From Bacillus sp. (in: firmicutes) (lineage in GTDB: Bacteria > Bacillota > Bacilli > Bacillales > Bacillaceae_J), in contig DUSF01000044.1 of the NCBI GenBank assembly GCA_012842745.1, positions 1 through 64,000 of the forward strand: a DNA stretch of 64,000 nt, given 5' to 3'. Positions within the stretch are counted from its first letter, which is position 1. Each line of letters begins with the position of its first letter. The position numbers and the translations under genes were made by a program. Under the pieces are notes generated by a model, which was not told the DNA's origin, made no database searches, and was given only the letters and a program-made list of their open reading frames with translations. This document shows positions 61,380 through 64,000 of the stretch, piece after piece.

Positions 61380-63050
61380 ATGAATATCGTTGAACAAGTG
61401 AAGGATCGTTTAAAAGAGGAAATCAAAGCGGCTGTCATCAAAGCAGAATTGGCTAGTGAAGCTGAGATTCCTGAGGTTATTTTAGAAATGCCAAAAGAAA
61501 AAGCTCATGGTGATTACGCGACAAATATGGCGATGCAGCTTGCCCGCGTTGCTAAAAAAGCGCCGCGCATGATTGCCGAGCAGCTAGTCACTCATTTTGA
61601 CAAATCGAAAGCATCGATTGAAAAAATTGAAATTGCTGGGCCTGGTTTTATTAATTTTTACATGAATAATAGTTACTTAACAGATTTGATTCCAACGATT
61701 TTAGAAGCGGGATTAGAATACGGAAAAACAAACACAGGTAACGGTCAAAAAGTTCAAGTTGAATTTGTTTCAGCGAACCCAACAGGGGACCTTCATTTAG
61801 GACATGCCCGCGGTGCTGCTGTTGGCGATTCCCTCTGCAATATTTTAGCTAAAGCAGGCTACGACGTCGCGCGTGAATACTATATTAATGATGCAGGCAA
61901 CCAAATACATAACTTAGCGCTTTCTGTCGAAGCCCGCTATCGCCAAGCTCTTGGTCAAGATGCGTCAATGCCAGAGGACGGCTATTATGGTGCTGACATT
62001 ATTGAAATCGGCAAAAAATTAGTGGAAGAACAAGGCGAAGCGCTTTTACAAAAGGATGAAAAAGAGCGCTACAAATATTTCCGCGAATATGGTTTGAAGC
62101 TTGAGCTAGCTAAGCTCCGTGAGGACCTAAAACAATTCCGAGTTGAATTTGACAACTGGTTTTCAGAAACATCTTTATATGAAAATGGTAAAATTGACAT
62201 TGCGCTTGATGCACTGCGCTCAAAAGGAGAGCTATATGAAGAAGATGGTGCTACGTGGTTCCGTTCGACAACATATGGCGACGACAAAGACCGCGTACTA
62301 ATCAAAAACGACGGCAGCTATACTTATTTAACGCCAGACATTGCCTACCACCAAGATAAATTAAAGCGCGGCTTTGAAAAGCTCATTAACATTTGGGGTG
62401 CAGATCATCACGGTTATATTCCAAGAATGAAAGCGGCCATTCAAGCCTTAGGCTATAATGCTGACACATTGGAAGTAGAAATTATCCAAATGGTAAATCT
62501 CTTCCAAAACGGTGAAAAAATGAAAATGAGCAAGCGAACTGGTAAAGCGGTAACGCTGCGTGAGCTTATGGAGGAAGTAGGCATTGACGCGATGCGTTAT
62601 TTCTTCGCGATGCGCAGTGCGGATAGCCACTTGGATTTTGATATGGATTTAGCGGTATCGAAATCAAATGAAAATCCAGTTTATTATGCGCAATATGCCC
62701 ATGCCCGTATTTGCAGCATGCTCCGCCAAGGAGAGGAACAAAATCTTTCCTATGAAGCCGAATTAGATCTTTCCTATATTCAAGCGGAAAAGGAAATTGA
62801 TTTACTGAAAAAACTCGGTGAATTCCCAGAAGCGGTTGCTGAAGCAGCTGAAAAGAGAATGCCGCACCGCATCACAAATTACATCAATGAGCTTGCCTCA
62901 GCACTTCACAGCTTTTACAACGCTGAAAAAGTAATTAATCTTGACGAGCTTGAAAAATCGAAGGCACGTTTAGCCTTAGTAAAAGCTGTACAAATTACAT
63001 TGAAAAATGCCTTAGATTTAGTTGGCGTTTCAGCACCTGAGAAAATGTAA
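61380..63050 (+). CDS. argS: Arginyl-tRNA synthetase
   Basis: 556 residues, the normal bacterial length. Class I synthetase: N-terminal Add-1 domain (residues 1-110), HIGH motif in [20 protein letters not shown] motif in [16 protein letters not shown], and the DALR anticodon domain at the end ([20 protein letters not shown]). The arginine-specific EFVSANPTG precedes HIGH. TAGGAGG lies before the ATG. Essential for translation; no T-box or other leader was seen. Confidence 0.96.
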   Translation: MNIVEQVKDRLKEEIKAAVIKAELASEAEIPEVILEMPKEKAHGDYATNMAMQLARVAKKAPRMIAEQLVTHFDKSKASIEKIEIAGPGFINFYMNNSYLTDLIPTILEAGLEYGKTNTGNGQKVQVEFVSANPTGDLHLGHARGAAVGDSLCNILAKAGYDVAREYYINDAGNQIHNLALSVEARYRQALGQDASMPEDGYYGADIIEIGKKLVEEQGEALLQKDEKERYKYFREYGLKLELAKLREDLKQFRVEFDNWFSETSLYENGKIDIALDALRSKGELYEEDGATWFRSTTYGDDKDRVLIKNDGSYTYLTPDIAYHQDKLKRGFEKLINIWGADHHGYIPRMKAAIQALGYNADTLEVEIIQMVNLFQNGEKMKMSKRTGKAVTLRELMEEVGIDAMRYFFAMRSADSHLDFDMDLAVSKSNENPVYYAQYAHARICSMLRQGEEQNLSYEAELDLSYIQAEKEIDLLKKLGEFPEAVAEAAEKRMPHRITNYINELASALHSFYNAEKVINLDELEKSKARLALVKAVQITLKNALDLVGVSAPEKM

Positions 63051-63062
63051 AAATATCATGTC

Positions 63063-63105
63063 AAAGCCCTCGGCAGTTTCCATTTGGATTCACCTGAGGG
63101 CTTTT
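63063..63105 (+). terminator. Terminator after argS
   Basis: AAAGCCCTCGG / CTGAGGGCTTTT arms with a 20-base loop, one mismatch. Confidence 0.8.
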
Positions 63106-63125
63106 GCGCTAAGGAGAAATAAGTT

Positions 63126-63500
63126 ATGCATATTATAAAAAATAATCTTCAAATAAAGCGCATATATGAGCCGCCAACTACTAATGATGGCCTGCGCGTC
63201 TTAATTGACCGGTTATGGCCGCGGGGCATCGCAAAAGAAAAGGCAAAAGTCGACCTTTGGCTAAAAGAAATCGCCCCAAGTCCAGAGTTGCGAAAGTGGT
63301 TTTCCCATAACCCAGAGCGTTTCTCGCAATTCCGCGAACATTACTTAAAAGAATTACAGGAAGATCCAGTCCATAAAGAGCAAGTAGAAATATTACAGCA
63401 AAAAATGACTGAACGTCCTGTCACATTGTTATACGCAGCGAAAGATTGCGTACATAATCATGCGGTTATATTGTATGAGTTTTTAATTGATAAAAAGTAA
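63126..63500 (+). CDS. DUF488 (YeaO-like) protein
   Basis: 124 residues, soluble. The family signature is the near-N-terminal KRIYEPP, RVLIDRLWPRGIAKEKA and WLKEIAPSPELRKWFSHNP, plus LLYAAKDCVHNHAVILYEFL at the end with a conserved Asp-Cys/His group. The YeaO/DUF488 group is widespread and uncharacterised; a metal-binding or nucleic-acid role is sometimes suggested. AAGGAGAAA lies before the ATG. Confidence 0.88.
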   Translation: MHIIKNNLQIKRIYEPPTTNDGLRVLIDRLWPRGIAKEKAKVDLWLKEIAPSPELRKWFSHNPERFSQFREHYLKELQEDPVHKEQVEILQQKMTERPVTLLYAAKDCVHNHAVILYEFLIDKK

Positions 63501-63505
63501 ATCTC

Positions 63506-64000
63506 CTACAACAAATCAGAAATTAACGAGGAAACGAGTTCTTTGCCTCGCTGTAAAATAGGTCGCTTTTCAAAGCGAGCTAACGTAAACTTTTCTGATT
63601 GGCGAAAAATATCATTTAAAAATTCATTGCGAATTTTCTCGATAAAAATAGGGTCGCGAATAAAGCAGTTAAGCTCATCATTAATAAAAAAGCTGCGCTT
63701 ATCAAAATTAGCCGTTCCAAAATCACAAAGTTCATTATCAATCAAAACCAGCTTTCCATGATAGAAGCCATTCGTATAGTGATAAATATGACAGCCAGCC
63801 TTTAACATATCTTTAAAGTAAGGAAAGGTAGCCTCTTTTACAAAAGGATGGTCTGCTTTATATGGTACGAGGACAGTTACATTAACGCCACGCCTGTTTG
63901 CCTCCAAAATTGCTTGCAAAACTTCCTTCCCAGGAATGAAATAAGGAGTCCCGATTAAAATTTCAGTCTTTGCCTTATTTATTAACTCTATTAATAAATC
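63506..64000 (-). CDS. Cardiolipin synthase-like phospholipase D, C-terminal part (cut by window edge)
   Basis: The last 165 codons are visible, open to the edge. The second HKD motif reads YHGKLVLIDNELCDFGTANF (His, Lys and Asp in HxKx4D, then the GTANFD-type Asn), followed by KRSFFINDELN. LIGTPYFIPGKEVLQAIL before it is typical of Cls/ClsA C-terminal halves. Cls joins two phosphatidylglycerol molecules to cardiolipin in the membrane. The N-terminal helices and first HKD motif lie outside the window. Confidence 0.9.
   Translation of the reverse strand, partial: DLLIELINKAKTEILIGTPYFIPGKEVLQAILEANRRGVNVTVLVPYKADHPFVKEATFPYFKDMLKAGCHIYHYTNGFYHGKLVLIDNELCDFGTANFDKRSFFINDELNCFIRDPIFIEKIRNEFLNDIFRQSEKFTLARFEKRPILQRGKELVSSLISDLL

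Overview
The window reads as one chromosomal stretch of a low-GC, endospore-forming member of the Bacillaceae. The evidence is spore-germination and forespore genes (gerQ, cwlJ, rsfA), AGGAGG-type ribosome binding sites with frequent TTG/GTG starts, a CcpA cre box, and a gene order from about 40.6 to 63.1 kb (ywdK, gerQ, cwlJ, hemQ, pta, lipL, rsfA, ywfO, ywgA, ywhB, ywhD, pbpG, speE, speB, ywiB, argS) that follows the Bacillus subtilis ywd-ywi region with insertions. No rRNA, tRNA, insertion sequence, prophage or CRISPR array was seen. The species cannot be named from the sequence.

Layout. 0-5.4 kb: a decayed-looking edge with a glycosyltransferase stub, msrAB beside a 7TM histidine kinase and a divergent response regulator, a 38-codon SinI-like gene, and remnants of gtaB, ugd and a membrane protein. 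5.6-10.3 kb: a complete branched-chain amino acid ABC importer, livJ-H-M-G-F. 10.4-15.2 kb: a MASE3-PAS-GGDEF-EAL protein with a degenerate GGDEF, a hotdog thioesterase, meso-diaminopimelate dehydrogenase, and a dtpT remnant. 15.3-24.6 kb: a MacB-like ATPase/FtsX permease/adaptor operon, a DUF4023 gene, an ASCH protein, and a heterodimeric ABC exporter. 25-34.5 kb: a two-component system, an LTA-synthase-family sulfatase, a YckD-like protein, a GAF-HD-GYP protein, an NHL-repeat surface protein, and an AbrB-Doc toxin-antitoxin pair. 34.5-44 kb: an envelope/signalling cluster with a 1.26-kilo-residue FecR protein, a CHASE2 class III nucleotide cyclase, the C-terminal remnant of a Crp/Fnr-type regulator, a leucine-rich-repeat protein and an SLH protein. 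44-64 kb: the conserved ywd-ywi core, with a GntR-controlled ABC operon between speB and the usp/ywiB/argS genes.

The most unusual structure is a family of three intergenic arrays. Each has five to seven copies of a 10-bp core (TTTATTGTCC, or its complement GGACAATAAA) separated by unrelated 10-11-bp spacers, giving a period of almost exactly 21 bp, or two helical turns. One array lies between the ABC exporter and the 25-kb two-component system, one inside the speE-speB interval, and one between speB and the gntR promoter. No known feature class explains them, and they create false open reading frames.

The second focus is the cyclase/FecR locus. A CHASE2 cyclase, a truncated Crp/Fnr DNA-binding domain upstream of it, a FecR-domain surface protein downstream, a perfect 42-bp palindrome and a duplicated 16-bp element together suggest a former or altered cyclic-nucleotide circuit, unusual for Bacillaceae. 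The c-di-GMP enzymes (EAL and HD-GYP proteins), a solitary SinI-like anti-repressor and the exopolysaccharide-gene remnants add to a picture of rearranged surface and biofilm control.
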